A stretch of DNA of 64,000 bases, from the NCBI RefSeq assembly GCF_009758255.1, contig NZ_WSEN01000008.1, positions 310,001 to 374,000 of the forward strand. Reading direction: 5' to 3'. The stretch is from Microbacterium sp. MAH-37 (GTDB lineage Bacteria > Actinomycetota > Actinomycetes > Actinomycetales > Microbacteriaceae). A program made the position numbers and the translations under genes. The stretch's first letter is position 1; the number at the start of each line of letters is the position of its first letter. The notes under the pieces were generated by a model. The model was not told the DNA's origin and did no database searches. It was given only the letters and a program-made list of their open reading frames with translations. Shown one piece after another: positions 48,244 through 55,556 of this stretch.

Positions 48244-49235
48244 CGGTCGTCTCCTGCGTAGTGGACCCACGACTTCTGGGTGCGGAAAAGGATGGCGGCG
48301 ATGATGGCCACGACCACGAGCAGGACCCAGGCGATCGCTGCGGCGTAGCCCATCTGCCCGTCGGAGAACCCGCGCTTGTACATGTAGACGGTGATGAAGT
48401 TCGTCATGCCCGCGGGGCCGCCGGTGCCGTTGGAGATGATGTACGCCGAGGCGAACACCTGGAACGCGCCGATCAGGCCGAGCAGCAGGTTGAAGAACAT
48501 CACCGGTGACAGCATCGGGATCGTCACGGCGCGGAAGCGCTGCCAGGGACCTGCGCCGTCCATCTCGGCCGCCTCGTACAGCTCCTTCGGGATCTGCTTG
48601 AGTCCGGCGAGGAAGATGACCATGGTCGATCCGAATTGCCACACGTGCAGCAGGATCATCATCGGCAGGATCATCGCCGGGTTGCCGATCCATCCGCCGA
48701 TGTCGATGCCGAGGAAGCTCAGGCCGTTGTCGACCGGACCGTCGGTGGAGAACATCGCCCGCCACACGATCGCGACCGACACCGAGCCGCCGATCAGCGA
48801 CGGGGCGTAGAACGCGGACCGGAAGAAGCCGGAGCCCTTGTCGCGGTAGTTCAGCAGCATTGCCACGCCCAGCGCCGCGGCCAGCGTGATCGGCGTGCCC
48901 ACGAACACGTACACGAGCGTGATCTCGGCGGACTGGATGAACACCGGGTCGTTCGTGAACAGCCGGATGTAGTTGTCGAAGCCGATCCACTTCGGCGGCT
49001 GGAAGATGTTGTACCGCGTGAACGACAGGTACAGCGAGTACACCATCGGCAGTGCGGTCAGGCCGAAGAACCCGATCAGCCACGGCGTCAGGAACGCGTA
49101 GCCGGCGGCGGTCTCGCGGCGCGAGCGCGCCCGCTGACCGGGGCGCGAGTACGGTGCCTCGGGGCGACGGCTGCGCAGCATCCCGCGCTTCGCAGGGGTA
49201 TCGGTGACGATGACTCTCGTCGCTGTCGTGCTCAC
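48240..49235 (-). CDS. Carbohydrate ABC transporter permease, MalF type
   Basis: 331 residues. AGYAFLTPWLIGFFGLTALPMVYSLYLSFTRYNIFQPPKWIGFDNYIRLF is the family start. The EAA loop is LYEAAEMDGAGPWQRFRAVTIPML. Six helices follow an Arg-rich cytoplasmic N-terminus. Sixty bp downstream of the paralogue 2 binding-protein gene, in one operon with it. Confidence 0.94.
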   Translation of the reverse strand: MSTTATRVIVTDTPAKRGMLRSRRPEAPYSRPGQRARSRRETAAGYAFLTPWLIGFFGLTALPMVYSLYLSFTRYNIFQPPKWIGFDNYIRLFTNDPVFIQSAEITLVYVFVGTPITLAAALGVAMLLNYRDKGSGFFRSAFYAPSLIGGSVSVAIVWRAMFSTDGPVDNGLSFLGIDIGGWIGNPAMILPMMILLHVWQFGSTMVIFLAGLKQIPKELYEAAEMDGAGPWQRFRAVTIPMLSPVMFFNLLLGLIGAFQVFASAYIISNGTGGPAGMTNFITVYMYKRGFSDGQMGYAAAIAWVLLVVVAIIAAILFRTQKSWVHYAGDDR

Positions 49236-49295
49236 GACGACTCCTTCCTGGGAGTGGTGCGCCGGGCCGGAGGCGCGCTCCGGCCCGGCGGGCTC

Positions 49296-50591
49296 TCACT
49301 GATTGAGGACGACGTCCATCTCGGAGAAGAACTGCTTCACCGCGTCATCGACGCTGATGGTGCCGAAGCCCAGCTCCTGACCGATCTCGAGGAACTTCTG
49401 CTCGAGGGTGCCGTAACCGTTGATCGGCACCGGCGGGGCGTCGCCGAGGCGGTCCTTGATCGAGGCCTCGTAGTCCTTGATCTGCTGCGCGACCGGGTCG
49501 AGGTCGGCCGCGGCGAGCGCCGTCTCCGACGCCGGCAGACCGCGGTTGGTGCCGAAGATCTTGCCCGACTCGGGCGAGTTGATCAGGAAGTTGACCAGCG
49601 TGGCCGCGGCCTCGGGGTGCTTGGTCTTGGCCGAGATCGTGTGCAGCATCGAGGGCTTCAGGTACAGGTCCTTCGCCCCTTCTTCTGTGACCGGGGGCTC
49701 GATCAGGTTGAGCTCGGTGTAGCCCTCGCCCAGGTTGGCCAGATAGCCGGCGCCGAAGTTGTCCCAGGTCAGCTCGCTGGCCGTGTTGGCGCTGTCGAAC
49801 CCGCTGAGCGGCTTGAGCTCCTCCACCTTCTTCGCGGGGATGCCGATGCCGTCGCGGATCGGCTGCCCTTGTTCCCAGAACGCCTTCAGGTCGTCCTCAG
49901 TGAAGTTGGCCTTGCCGTCTTCGGTGAACAGGTCCTCGCCCTTGGCGCGCTGCTGCACCTCGAAGTTCTGGATGCGGCCGGTGTAGTCCGTGCCGCCCCA
50001 GAACGCGCCGCCGCTGGCATCGGTGACGCTCTTCATCCAGTCGGTGTAGTCGTCCCAGCTGCCGCCGGCGAAGTCCTCGACGCCCGCGGTCTCGAGCAGC
50101 TTGGGGTTCGTGAACATGCCCCAGGCGTTGGTCGAGGTCGGGATCGCGTAGGTGGTGTCGTCGACGACGCCGATCTTGAGGATGTTCTCCGGGAGCGGGT
50201 CCTTCTCGATGATGTTGCCGATGTACGGGTCGAGGTCGAGCAGCAGACCGTTCTCGGAGTACTGCCGCAAGTAGGAGTAGTCGAACTGCATGACGTCCGG
50301 CAGGTTGCCGCCGGCCGCCTCGGTCTGACGCTTCTCCCAGAAGCTCGGGAAGTCCAGGAAGGTCGAGTTGACCTTGATGTTCGGGTACTCCTCGTTGAAC
50401 GCCTCGAACGCCTGGTTGTACAGGTCGGCACGGACGTCGTTGCCCCAGAAGGCGAAGGTCAGCGTGACCTTCTCGTCGGGGTTGTAGGTGGGCTTGGCAT
50501 CGCTGGCACCGCCGCCCGAGCATCCGGCCAGCACGAGTGCCGCGCCGGCGGCGACGGCCACAGTGGCCGTCAAACGCTTCTTGCTGAACAT
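49296..50591 (-). CDS. Extracellular sugar-binding lipoprotein, paralogue 2
   Basis: 431 residues from ATG 50591, chosen for GAGAGGACAAGG just upstream; the frame is open to 50723 but that part lies in the promoter region. Lipobox VLAGC. KVTLTFAFWGNDVRADLYNQAFEAFNEEYPNIKVN and the C-terminus ISVDDAVKQFFSEMDVVLNQ match paralogue 1. First gene of the transporter operon, controlled by the operator-rich region to its right. Confidence 0.93.
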   Translation of the reverse strand: MFSKKRLTATVAVAAGAALVLAGCSGGGASDAKPTYNPDEKVTLTFAFWGNDVRADLYNQAFEAFNEEYPNIKVNSTFLDFPSFWEKRQTEAAGGNLPDVMQFDYSYLRQYSENGLLLDLDPYIGNIIEKDPLPENILKIGVVDDTTYAIPTSTNAWGMFTNPKLLETAGVEDFAGGSWDDYTDWMKSVTDASGGAFWGGTDYTGRIQNFEVQQRAKGEDLFTEDGKANFTEDDLKAFWEQGQPIRDGIGIPAKKVEELKPLSGFDSANTASELTWDNFGAGYLANLGEGYTELNLIEPPVTEEGAKDLYLKPSMLHTISAKTKHPEAAATLVNFLINSPESGKIFGTNRGLPASETALAAADLDPVAQQIKDYEASIKDRLGDAPPVPINGYGTLEQKFLEIGQELGFGTISVDDAVKQFFSEMDVVLNQ

Positions 50592-50675
50592 CCTTGTCCT
50601 CTCTGTGACTTCTTCGTCAGATCGGGATACCTGACGACGATGTCTGTGTTTGCCGGTGCGCGTCCCCTGGTGCGA

Positions 50676-50689
50676 GGAAAGCGCTTCCC
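50676..50689. promoter_or_regulatory. LacI-type operator, AAGCGCTT class
   Basis: GGAAAGCGCTTCCC, perfect palindrome except its ends, 85 bp upstream of the binding-protein start. Same motif at 40669 and 57808. Confidence 0.78.
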
Positions 50690-50709
50690 AGTGAGAATAG
50701 CCCAAAATT

Positions 50710-50719
50710 GAAACGTTTC
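50710..50719. promoter_or_regulatory. LacI-type operator, AAACGTTT class
   Basis: GAAACGTTTC, perfect palindrome, extended TTGAAACGTTTCGCAA. Centre 32 bp from the centre of the neighbouring AAGCGCTT site. Confidence 0.7.
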
Positions 50720-50744
50720 GCAAGGGGAAGTTCGCGGCAGTTCT

Positions 50745-50756
50745 ACAACGTTTTCC
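50745..50756. promoter_or_regulatory. Weaker LacI-type operator
   Basis: ACAACGTTTTCC, imperfect CG-centred palindrome between the two divergent genes; centre 36 bp from that at 50710. Confidence 0.5.
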
Positions 50757-50823
50757 TCACGGCCGATTCTACGGGGTCGATACTCGCCCCCCGCACGCCG
50801 GCTCCCGGTTCGTGCTACGCTCA

Positions 50824-50835
50824 GAAAACGTTTCC
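50824..50835. promoter_or_regulatory. LacI-type operator before Gfo/Idh/MocA gene
   Basis: GAAAACGTTTCC, near-perfect palindrome, 24 bp upstream of the ATG at 50859, where a bound repressor would block the start of that transcript. Confidence 0.68.
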
Positions 50836-50858
50836 TCAGCATCATGGACGGAGCAGTC

Positions 50859-52196
50859 ATGACCCGCACCCGCTACGCGCTGATCGGCGCCGGACACCGC
50901 GCGCAGATGTATGTCGGCGCGATCACCGGCACCTACGCCGACCGTGCCGAGCTCGTCGCGATCTGCGAGCCGAACCCCGCACGTGCCGCCTTCCACGCCG
51001 ACAACGTGGCCGCATCCGGTGCACCGCGCCCGTCGCTGTGGACGCCGGACGACCTGGAGCGGATGATCCGGGACGAGCGCGTCGACCGCGTCATCATCAG
51101 CTCGAAGGACAGCACCCACGCCGGCCTCATCGTCCGGGCTCTCGACGCCGGCGCCGACGTCGTCGTCGAGAAGCCGCTCACGATCGACGCTCCCAGCGCC
51201 GCCGCGATCGAGGACGCCGTCGAGCGCACCGGCCGCAGCGTCGTGCTCACGTTCAACTACCGCTACTCGCCGCGCAACAGCGCACTGCGCCAGGTGATCC
51301 AGGACGGCACGATCGGCGAGGTCACCTCGGTCGACTTCTCGTGGATGCTCGACACCAACCACGGCGCCGACTACTTCCGCCGGTGGCACCGCGACAAGGC
51401 CAACTCCGGAGGCCTGCTGGTGCACAAGGCCAGCCATCACTTCGACCTGGTCAACTGGTGGATCCACTCCGCGCCGCGACGGGTCTACGCCTCGGGCGGC
51501 CTGCGGTTCTACGGCGCGGAGAACGCCGCCGCCCGCGGGCTCGGAGCTCGTCCGATTCGCGGCACGCACGAGGGGGCGCACGACGCGTTCGAGCTCGACC
51601 TCCGAGACGACGAGCGGCTGAAGACGCTGTACCTCGACGCCGAGCAGCACGACGGCTACGTGCGCGATCTCGACGTGTTCAGTGAGGGCATCACCATCGA
51701 GGACAACCTCGCTCTGATCGTGGACTACGCGTCCGGCGCCACGATGTCGTACTCGCTGAACGCGCACTCCCCGTGGGAGGGCTACCGCGTCGCCGTGAAC
51801 GGCACCCTCGGCCGGGCAGAGCTCGAAGTCGTCGAGCGCGGCGCCGTGCTCGTCGACGACGGCCTGCATCCGGTCGTCGACCCGAGCGCTCTCGAAGCCG
51901 GCGACAGCACTTCGCTGCGTCCGCACAGCGAGCGCCTGCTCGTGCAGCGGCACTGGCAGGAGGCCTTCGAGGTGCCGATCGTGAACTCCGTCGGGGGCCA
52001 CGGCGGCGGGGACGCACTGCTGCTGTCCGATGTGTTCGTCGGTCCCGGCGACGACCCGCTGGCGCGGCCTGCCGACTGGACCGACGGCGTGCAGTCGATC
52101 GCCGTCGGCATCGCCGGCAACCGTTCGCTCGAGACCGGGATGCCGGTGCTCGTCGCCGACCTCGGCATCCGGATGCTGGCGGGGGCGCGGGCATGA
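50859..52196 (+). CDS. Gfo/Idh/MocA-family sugar oxidoreductase
   Basis: 445 residues. TRTRYALIGAGHRAQMYVGAI begins an NAD(P)-binding Rossmann fold, with VIISSKDSTHAGLIVRALDAGADVVVEKPLTI as the EKP signature. The C-terminal substrate domain includes HKASHHFDLVNWWIHSAPRRVYASGG. The start is ATG 50859 because GGACGGAG lies 6-13 bases before it; an ATG at 50844 is less well placed. Likely oxidises a sugar or uronic-acid derivative from the imported substrate. Its stop overlaps the start of the epimerase-like gene (ATGA). Confidence 0.92.
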   Translation: MTRTRYALIGAGHRAQMYVGAITGTYADRAELVAICEPNPARAAFHADNVAASGAPRPSLWTPDDLERMIRDERVDRVIISSKDSTHAGLIVRALDAGADVVVEKPLTIDAPSAAAIEDAVERTGRSVVLTFNYRYSPRNSALRQVIQDGTIGEVTSVDFSWMLDTNHGADYFRRWHRDKANSGGLLVHKASHHFDLVNWWIHSAPRRVYASGGLRFYGAENAAARGLGARPIRGTHEGAHDAFELDLRDDERLKTLYLDAEQHDGYVRDLDVFSEGITIEDNLALIVDYASGATMSYSLNAHSPWEGYRVAVNGTLGRAELEVVERGAVLVDDGLHPVVDPSALEAGDSTSLRPHSERLLVQRHWQEAFEVPIVNSVGGHGGGDALLLSDVFVGPGDDPLARPADWTDGVQSIAVGIAGNRSLETGMPVLVADLGIRMLAGARA

Positions 52197-53128
52197 CCCG
52201 TATCGTCGTCACCGGCGGAGCAGGCCGCCTCGGTCGCAGCCTGGTCTCTGGTCTGGCGGACGCCGGCAACGAGATCGTCTCGCTCGACCGCGCGCATCCC
52301 GCGGGTTTCGCACGGGACGGCGTCGACGCGGTCGACATCGACCTGTCCGATGCGGATGCCGCGGCATCCGCCCTGCGAGACGCGCGCGCCGACGCGCTGA
52401 TCCACCTCGCCGCGATCGCGGTGCCGTTCAGTGCGCCCGAGGACGTCATCCTTCGGACCAACGCGGGCCTTGCGGCATCCGTGCTGGGCGGGGCGGTGGA
52501 TGCCGGCATCGGGCGCATCGTCGCGGCCTCCAGCCCGACCGTGCTCGGCTACGGCGCCCCCTCCGGCTGGGCGCCGGTACGCTTCCCGCTCGACGAGGAC
52601 ACGCCTCCGCGGCCGTGGAACGCGTACGCGCTGTCGAAGCTGGTCATCGAGCAGGCCGTCCAGATGTACGCGCGTCAGACCGGCGACGCGGTCCGGTTCG
52701 CGTCGTTCCGTCCCTGCTACGTGATCGCTCCCGAGGAGTGGGCGGGCGCGCCGACCCAGCAGGGGCACACCGTGCGGGAACGCCTGGATGATCCGTCGCT
52801 CTCCGCGCCGGCGGTGTTCAACTACGTCGACGCGCGGGATGTGGCGGACTTCTGCGACCGGCTGCTCGACGCAATGGCAGTGGGCGACGTCCCGAACGCC
52901 GAGACCTTCTTCGTCGGAGCCGACGACGCGCTCGCCCGAGAACCCCTGGCGGACCTCGTGCCGCAGTACTTTCCGGGCACCGAGCGGGCCGCCGCCGTGC
53001 TCACCGGCACCGCTCCCGCGTTCTCGAACGCGAAGGCCCGCCGCCTGCTCGGCTGGTCCCCGTCCCGCTCCTGGCGCACCGAGCTGCCCGCTCCGGTCGC
53101 AGAAATCGTCGCTTCCGCGCGTCCATGA
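52193..53128 (+). CDS. NAD-dependent epimerase/dehydratase (extended SDR), possible uronate dehydrogenase
   Basis: 311 residues. TRIVVTGGAGRLGRSLVSGL is the glycine-rich NAD motif; the active-site pair is YALSK with upstream Ser in AASSPTVLGYG. The context is four genes for an acidic-sugar oxidation route, which makes uronate dehydrogenase (aldose oxidation of a uronic acid to its lactone) a reasonable guess, though similarity is only at superfamily level and a UDP-sugar epimerase role is possible. Coupled to the oxidoreductase upstream (ATGA). Confidence 0.82.
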   Translation: MTRIVVTGGAGRLGRSLVSGLADAGNEIVSLDRAHPAGFARDGVDAVDIDLSDADAAASALRDARADALIHLAAIAVPFSAPEDVILRTNAGLAASVLGGAVDAGIGRIVAASSPTVLGYGAPSGWAPVRFPLDEDTPPRPWNAYALSKLVIEQAVQMYARQTGDAVRFASFRPCYVIAPEEWAGAPTQQGHTVRERLDDPSLSAPAVFNYVDARDVADFCDRLLDAMAVGDVPNAETFFVGADDALAREPLADLVPQYFPGTERAAAVLTGTAPAFSNAKARRLLGWSPSRSWRTELPAPVAEIVASARP

Positions 53129-53171
53129 CGACGGATTCTGCGACCGGAACACTGATCGAAGGAATCTGACA

Positions 53172-54071
53172 ATGAACTTCTCCGGCATCCTGTTCTTCCC
53201 CGTCACCCCGTTCGACCGGGACGACCGGATCGACCCCGAGCTGCTCGACGCGCACGTGTCGTCCGGTGTCGAGCACGGTGCGGGCGGCGTGTTCCCTGCC
53301 TGCGGCACCGGCGAGTTCCATGCCCTATCCGCCGCCGAGTCCGGCCTCGTCGTGCGCACCGCGGTCGATGCGGTGGCCGGCCGGGTGCCCGTCATCGCCG
53401 GCGCCGGCGGTCCCCTCGGCCACGCCGTCGAGGTCGCGCGCAGCGCGGCGGATGCCGGAGCCGACGGCCTGCTCGTGCTGCCTCCGTACCTGGTCGGCGC
53501 CCCTCAGTCCGGGCTGATCGCGTACGTGGAGCGGATCGCCGCCGCATCCGATCTACCGGTGATCGTGTATCACCGCGCCAACGCCCAGTTCACGGCCAAG
53601 TCGATGCGACGCCTCGCGCGTAACCCGAAGGTGGTCGGGTTCAAGGACGGCACCGGCGACATCGACGCCGCGCAGCGCATCGTGCGCGCGGTGCGCGCAG
53701 AAGGCCGCGACGACTTCGCGTTCTTCAACGGCCTGCTCACCGCGGAGCTGACCCAGGCCGCATACCGCGGCCTCGGCATCCCGCTTTACTCGTCGGCGGC
53801 GTTCGCGATGATCCCCGAGGTCGCGAAGGCGTACTACGACGCCTACACCGCCGGCGACGAGGACCGCCGCCTGCAGCTGCTCGACGGCTTCTACACTCCG
53901 CTCGTCGCGCTGCGCGACGAGACCCCCGGTTTCGGCGTCTCGCTGATCAAGGCCGGGCTGCGCCTCGGCGGGATGCCGGTGGGCGGCGTGCGGGCGCCAC
54001 TGGTCGATCCGACCCCGGTGCAGGAGGCTCGGCTGGCGGACATCCTCGCTGCGGGGCGGGCGCTCTTGTGA
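53172..54071 (+). CDS. 5-dehydro-4-deoxyglucarate dehydratase-type enzyme (KdgD-like, DapA superfamily)
   Basis: 299 residues. Class I aldolase-type barrel: Schiff-base Lys158 in VVGFKDGTGDI, Tyr in VIVYHRANAQF and the start FSGILFFPVTPFDRDDRIDPE, typical of KdgD rather than DapA. KdgD converts 5-keto-4-deoxyglucarate to 2,5-dioxopentanoate with loss of water and CO2. The aldehyde dehydrogenase downstream would oxidise that product. GAAGGAATCTGACA precedes ATG 53172. Overlaps the following enolase-superfamily gene by GTGA. Confidence 0.9.
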   Translation: MNFSGILFFPVTPFDRDDRIDPELLDAHVSSGVEHGAGGVFPACGTGEFHALSAAESGLVVRTAVDAVAGRVPVIAGAGGPLGHAVEVARSAADAGADGLLVLPPYLVGAPQSGLIAYVERIAAASDLPVIVYHRANAQFTAKSMRRLARNPKVVGFKDGTGDIDAAQRIVRAVRAEGRDDFAFFNGLLTAELTQAAYRGLGIPLYSSAAFAMIPEVAKAYYDAYTAGDEDRRLQLLDGFYTPLVALRDETPGFGVSLIKAGLRLGGMPVGGVRAPLVDPTPVQEARLADILAAGRALL

Positions 54072-55441
54072 CCCCCGAGGCTCCGGTCTCAACCGATGCG
54101 GGTTCTCCCGGCACCCCCACTGCTCCGGTCGGGGCGGTTGCGGGTGATCCGGTGACCCTGGCAGCTCCGGTCCCAACCGTTGCGGGTTCGGCCCCCGCAC
54201 ACCCGCAACGATCGAGACCGGAACAAAGTGGGGAGAGGGCCTCCCCCACAGCTCCGGTCCCAACGGATGCGGGTTCGGCCCCCGCACACCCGCAACCGTT
54301 GAGACCGGAGCCGGGAGAAGGTCACCGGATCGGGCGCTTCGAGGCCCGGCTGATCCGGGTGCCGCTGACGCGGCCCTGGGCGGCGGACGTGACCTCGGTC
54401 GGCGTGATCGCCACGCACGTCGTACGCGATGACGGCGCCGAGGGCTGGGGGTTCTCCTGGACGCCGCAGATCGGCGCCGAGGCAGTGCTCGCTCTGCTCG
54501 AGCACGACATCACCGATTTCGCGGTCGGGCGCAGCGCCGTGCCCGCCGAGATCTGGCAGCCGGCGTGGGAGCACCTGCACGAGGCGGGCGGTGGCGGGAT
54601 CACGACGATCGCGCTGGCCGGTCTCGACCTGGCTCTGTGGGATGCTGCGGCACGCGCCGAGGGCCTGGCGGTGTCCGGCCTGCTCGGCACCCGGCGCTCC
54701 TCGGTGCGCTCCTACGGCAGCGGAGTGAACCTGCACTACACGCAGGACGAGCTCGTCGCGCAGGTGCGGCGCTGGGTGGATGCCGGCTTCGACGCCGTGA
54801 AGGTGAAGGTCGGCAAGCCGGATGTCGCCGAGGACCTCGACCGGCTGATGGCCGTGCGCTCCGTGCTCGGCGCGGGCCGCGAGCTGATGATCGACGCCAA
54901 CCAGCGCTGGTCGCTGGAGCGCGCGACGGCGTCGATGGAGGTGCTCGCCGCCGCCGATCCCGCCTGGATCGAAGAGCCGCTGCGGGCCGACGATCTCGCG
55001 GGGCACGCCGAGCTCGCGCGCCGGCTCCAGGCATCCAGCGGGGTGCCGATCGCGGTCGGAGAGAACCTTCACACCGTGTACAGGTTCGCCGACTTCCTGC
55101 GCGCAGGAGCGGCGCAGATCGTGCAGCCGAACATCGTGCGAGTGGGCGGCATCACCCCGTTCCTCGAGATCGCCTCACTCGCCACAGCGCACGGCGCGGC
55201 GCTGCACCCCCACCTGCTGCCCGAACTGTCTGGGCAGCTCGCCATGACGCTCGAGACCGACGTACTGGTCGAGGACGTGGAGGATGCCGGGTTCGGAACT
55301 CTCGGCGCCTTGAACGCCCCCTCGCCCGTGCGCATCGCGGACGGGCGGCTGACCGAGATGCCGCACGCCGGACTCGGAATGCGGTTCCGTGCGAGCCCGG
55401 CGCCCACCCCCGACGCGCGGCTCTCCTCCCCCGGCTCCTGA
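54068..55441 (+). CDS. Enolase-superfamily sugar-acid dehydratase with repeat-encoded N-terminal extension
   Basis: 457 residues. The catalytic core (about 88-440) is a mandelate racemase/muconate cycloisomerase fold: VKVKVGKPD (base Lys245/247), LMIDANQRW (Asp276), WIEEPL and VGENLH (metal Glu pair) and LHPHLLPEL (His). Such enzymes dehydrate glucarate, galactarate or aldonic acids; next to KdgD a hexarate dehydratase is likely. GTG 54068 overlaps the KdgD stop. Residues about 3-84 (APVSTDAGSPG..., Pro/Ala-rich) are encoded by family A palindromes and do not belong to the fold. The stop codon lies in a family C palindrome. Confidence 0.88.
   Translation: MTPEAPVSTDAGSPGTPTAPVGAVAGDPVTLAAPVPTVAGSAPAHPQRSRPEQSGERASPTAPVPTDAGSAPAHPQPLRPEPGEGHRIGRFEARLIRVPLTRPWAADVTSVGVIATHVVRDDGAEGWGFSWTPQIGAEAVLALLEHDITDFAVGRSAVPAEIWQPAWEHLHEAGGGGITTIALAGLDLALWDAAARAEGLAVSGLLGTRRSSVRSYGSGVNLHYTQDELVAQVRRWVDAGFDAVKVKVGKPDVAEDLDRLMAVRSVLGAGRELMIDANQRWSLERATASMEVLAAADPAWIEEPLRADDLAGHAELARRLQASSGVPIAVGENLHTVYRFADFLRAGAAQIVQPNIVRVGGITPFLEIASLATAHGAALHPHLLPELSGQLAMTLETDVLVEDVEDAGFGTLGALNAPSPVRIADGRLTEMPHAGLGMRFRASPAPTPDARLSSPGS
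54080..54145. repeat. Two half elements of family A
   Basis: Left arms only: GCTCCGGTCTCAACCGATGC at 54080 and GCTCCGGTCGGGGCGGTTGC at 54122, each running into CGGGT. They precede two intact elements and extend the enolase-superfamily reading frame. Confidence 0.75.
54164..54224. repeat. 61-bp palindrome, family A
   Basis: GCTCCGGTCCCAACCGTTGC ... GCAACGATCGAGACCGGAAC. Same length as the hrpB copies; loop TTCGGCCCCCGCAC. Confidence 0.85.
54251..54311. repeat. 61-bp palindrome, family A
   Basis: GCTCCGGTCCCAACGGATGC ... GCAACCGTTGAGACCGGAGC, offset from the previous copy by exactly 87 bp (29 codons), which keeps the reading frame open. Confidence 0.85.
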
Positions 55442-55518
55442 GCGAGGAGCGCAGCGACGAGACGAAGGACGCCCACCTCAGACCCTTCGTCCCTTCGTCT
55501 CGCTGCGCTCGCTCAGGA
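55436..55518. repeat. 83-bp palindrome, family C
   Basis: TCCTGAGCGAGGAGCGCAGC ... GCTGCGCTCGCTCAGGA with inner arms GAGACGAAGG and CCTTCGTCTC; the loop is longer than in the copy at 27977. It supplies the TGA stop of the enolase-superfamily gene and may also act as a 3' hairpin before the next gene. Confidence 0.82.
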
Positions 55519-55556
55519 CCCGGCCTCCTCCGCACATTGAAAGGACTCCCCTCCTC

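Noticed and set aside
54080..54311. Spaced repeats considered as a CRISPR array
   Set aside because: Units are palindromes with paired arms, not identical short repeats with unique spacers; they are translated in frame, and no cas genes are present.
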